Shown here piece by piece: positions 22,029 through 22,797 of a DNA stretch of 22,797 nt (its first letter is position 1; each line of letters starts with the position of its first letter). The notes beneath the pieces were generated by a model. It searched no databases and had not been told where the DNA came from. It worked only from the letters and a program-made list of their open reading frames with translations. Location of the stretch: assembly GCA_964441595.1 (NCBI GenBank), contig CAYTXM010000005.1, forward strand, positions 1 through 22,797, written 5' to 3'. The position numbers and the translations under genes are program-made. The DNA is from DAOVIY01 sp964441595. Its GTDB lineage: Bacteria > Patescibacteriota > Minisyncoccia > UBA6257.

Positions 22029-22526
22029 ATGGATAAGAAGGAATTTTCAGAATTTTATGATAAAAATATAGATAAAGTTTTCCGTTTTGTTTATCTCCGT
22101 GTAGACACTACAGAAACAGCTCAGGATTTAACATCTTTAGCTTTTTTAAAGTTGTGGAAAAAACAAGGTTCTGAAATCTCTAATCCCACTGCTTTTCTTT
22201 ATCGTATAGCAAGAAATCAGATCATTGATTTTTATCGCGCAAAAAGCAAAAAGCCAATTTCTTTGGATAATGCCGGAGAAATTGCTGATTTTCAAGTTGC
22301 CCAGCCGACTTTTGTCCAAAAAATAGAATTAACATTGGAAATGGAAAGAATTAAAAAAGCTATCCATAATATAAAACCAGTTTATGCTGATGTCATTATT
22401 TGGCATTATGTAGATGAGATGCCTATTAAAGATATTGCCCAAGTTCTTGAAAAAAGAGAAGGTAATGTAAGAGTAATAATTCATAGGGCATTACAGGCAT
22501 TAAGAGAACAATTGGAAGTGAAATAG
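22029..22526 (+). CDS. ECF-type RNA polymerase sigma factor
   Basis: 165 aa with only the two essential sigma-70 regions. Region 2 (about 6-72) includes FYDKNIDKVFRFVYLRV, a TAQDLTSLAFLKLW stretch and the IARNQIIDFYRAKSKK helix. Region 4 (about 108-160) includes IWHYVDEMPIKDIAQVLEKREGNVRVIIHRALQALREQL, a helix-turn-helix that reads the -35. It lies 8 nt after yvcK, so is probably expressed with leuS and yvcK. No anti-sigma gene follows; the next gene has its own promoter. The signal it answers to is not apparent. Confidence 0.92.
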   Translation: MDKKEFSEFYDKNIDKVFRFVYLRVDTTETAQDLTSLAFLKLWKKQGSEISNPTAFLYRIARNQIIDFYRAKSKKPISLDNAGEIADFQVAQPTFVQKIELTLEMERIKKAIHNIKPVYADVIIWHYVDEMPIKDIAQVLEKREGNVRVIIHRALQALREQLEVK

Positions 22527-22560
22527 ATCTGGAGAATTATTTGTTATTAAATTATGGCTA

Positions 22561-22589
22561 TTGATTTATTCAGCCAGGGGGTGTATAAT
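22561..22589 (+). promoter_or_regulatory. Promoter of the AbiEi-like gene
   Basis: TTGATT (22561-22566), 17-nt spacer and TATAAT (22584-22589). A strong match. The start point would be near 22596, just before the palindrome at 22600-22619. Confidence 0.7.
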
Positions 22590-22599
22590 TTACGCTAAA

Positions 22600-22619
22600 G
22601 GTACCCAAATATGGGTACT
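22600..22619. promoter_or_regulatory. Palindrome, candidate operator of the AbiEi-like gene
   Basis: GTACCC (22601-22606), AAATAT and GGGTAC (22613-22618), with an outer G-T pair. It lies at the expected transcription start and 25 nt before the ATG. AbiEi antitoxins are known to repress their own promoters by binding inverted repeats, so this is a plausible operator; an RNA hairpin role is also possible. Confidence 0.5.
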
Positions 22620-22643
22620 AAGAATGAATAAATAATAGAATCC

Positions 22644-22797
22644 ATGAGGAAAGACCACTTATTAATATTGATGAGATCAAAAAAAACGGTTTTTACCTTT
22701 AAAGACCTGATTTTGCTTTGGGGAGAAACTGATACTAATTTTGTTAAAAAGAAGATTTATCGGTATATAAAGCTTGGTAAAATGAATTCTATACGTA
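22644..22797 (+). CDS. AbiEi-like winged-helix antitoxin gene, 5' part
   Basis: The frame from ATG 22644 runs open to the window edge for 51 codons: MRKDHLLILMRSKKTVFTF..., then a KDLILLWGE segment and a VKKKIYRYIKLGKM segment. This has the pattern of the N-terminal winged helix of type IV AbiEi-family antitoxins (short helix, (T)VFTxKDLxLLWGE, then a recognition helix and a Gly turn). If so, an AbiEii nucleotidyltransferase toxin gene would be expected downstream, outside the window. A stand-alone DNA-binding regulator is the alternative. Confidence 0.55.
   Translation, partial: MRKDHLLILMRSKKTVFTFKDLILLWGETDTNFVKKKIYRYIKLGKMNSIR

Overview
The window is strongly AT-rich and gene-dense, and it looks like a chromosomal piece of a Patescibacteria (Candidate Phyla Radiation) bacterium, probably Parcubacteria-like. 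The signs are short gene forms (Obg without a C-terminal extension, ThrRS without the TGS domain), a DUF5667-type exported protein, an AbiEi-like winged-helix gene, a CDF transporter fused to a Cys-rich tail, and near-absence of Shine-Dalgarno sites. This assignment is inference. TGA and TAA both behave as stops, so there is no sign of Gracilibacteria-type recoding. Two runs of exactly 100 N (6160-6259 and 17682-17781) mark scaffold gaps, so this is a draft, probably metagenomic, assembly.

Layout. 1-5650: a DnaQ-like exonuclease between two copies of a hairpin repeat; two envelope proteins (LolA-like fold and PPC-like); a CDF metal transporter; then a disturbed stretch with a stray copy of the first codons of obg, an NYN/LabA-like nuclease gene broken by an in-frame TAA, a third copy of the hairpin repeat, and intact obg. 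5700-9500: membrane-anchored FKBP, a gap, a divergent promoter region with an elaborate inverted repeat, an HD-domain protein, secE-nusG-rplK, a bidirectional terminator, and on the minus strand thyX with two small upstream reading frames. 9500-12490: gatB on the plus strand converging on the rnhB-miaA pair on the minus strand. 12550-22530: a long plus-strand run of dnaE, thrS, a Thr-rich DUF5667-like protein, leuS, yvcK and an ECF-type sigma factor. At the right edge a separately promoted AbiEi-like antitoxin gene begins and is cut by the window end.

How the genes fit together. Most are housekeeping: DNA replication (dnaE, rnhB), dTMP synthesis (thyX), charging and modification of tRNA (thrS, leuS, gatB, miaA), transcription and ribosome (nusG, rplK, obg, sigma factor), secretion (secE) and envelope functions. 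The unusual parts lie between them: a hairpin repeat that abuts both nuclease genes, a 41-bp exact duplication of the obg 5' end exactly 960 bp apart, two minus-strand leader regions sharing sequence modules (one with an extra 74-nt foldable element), and a palindrome in the promoter region of the antitoxin-like gene. No complete new defence or mobile system can be claimed from the window alone.
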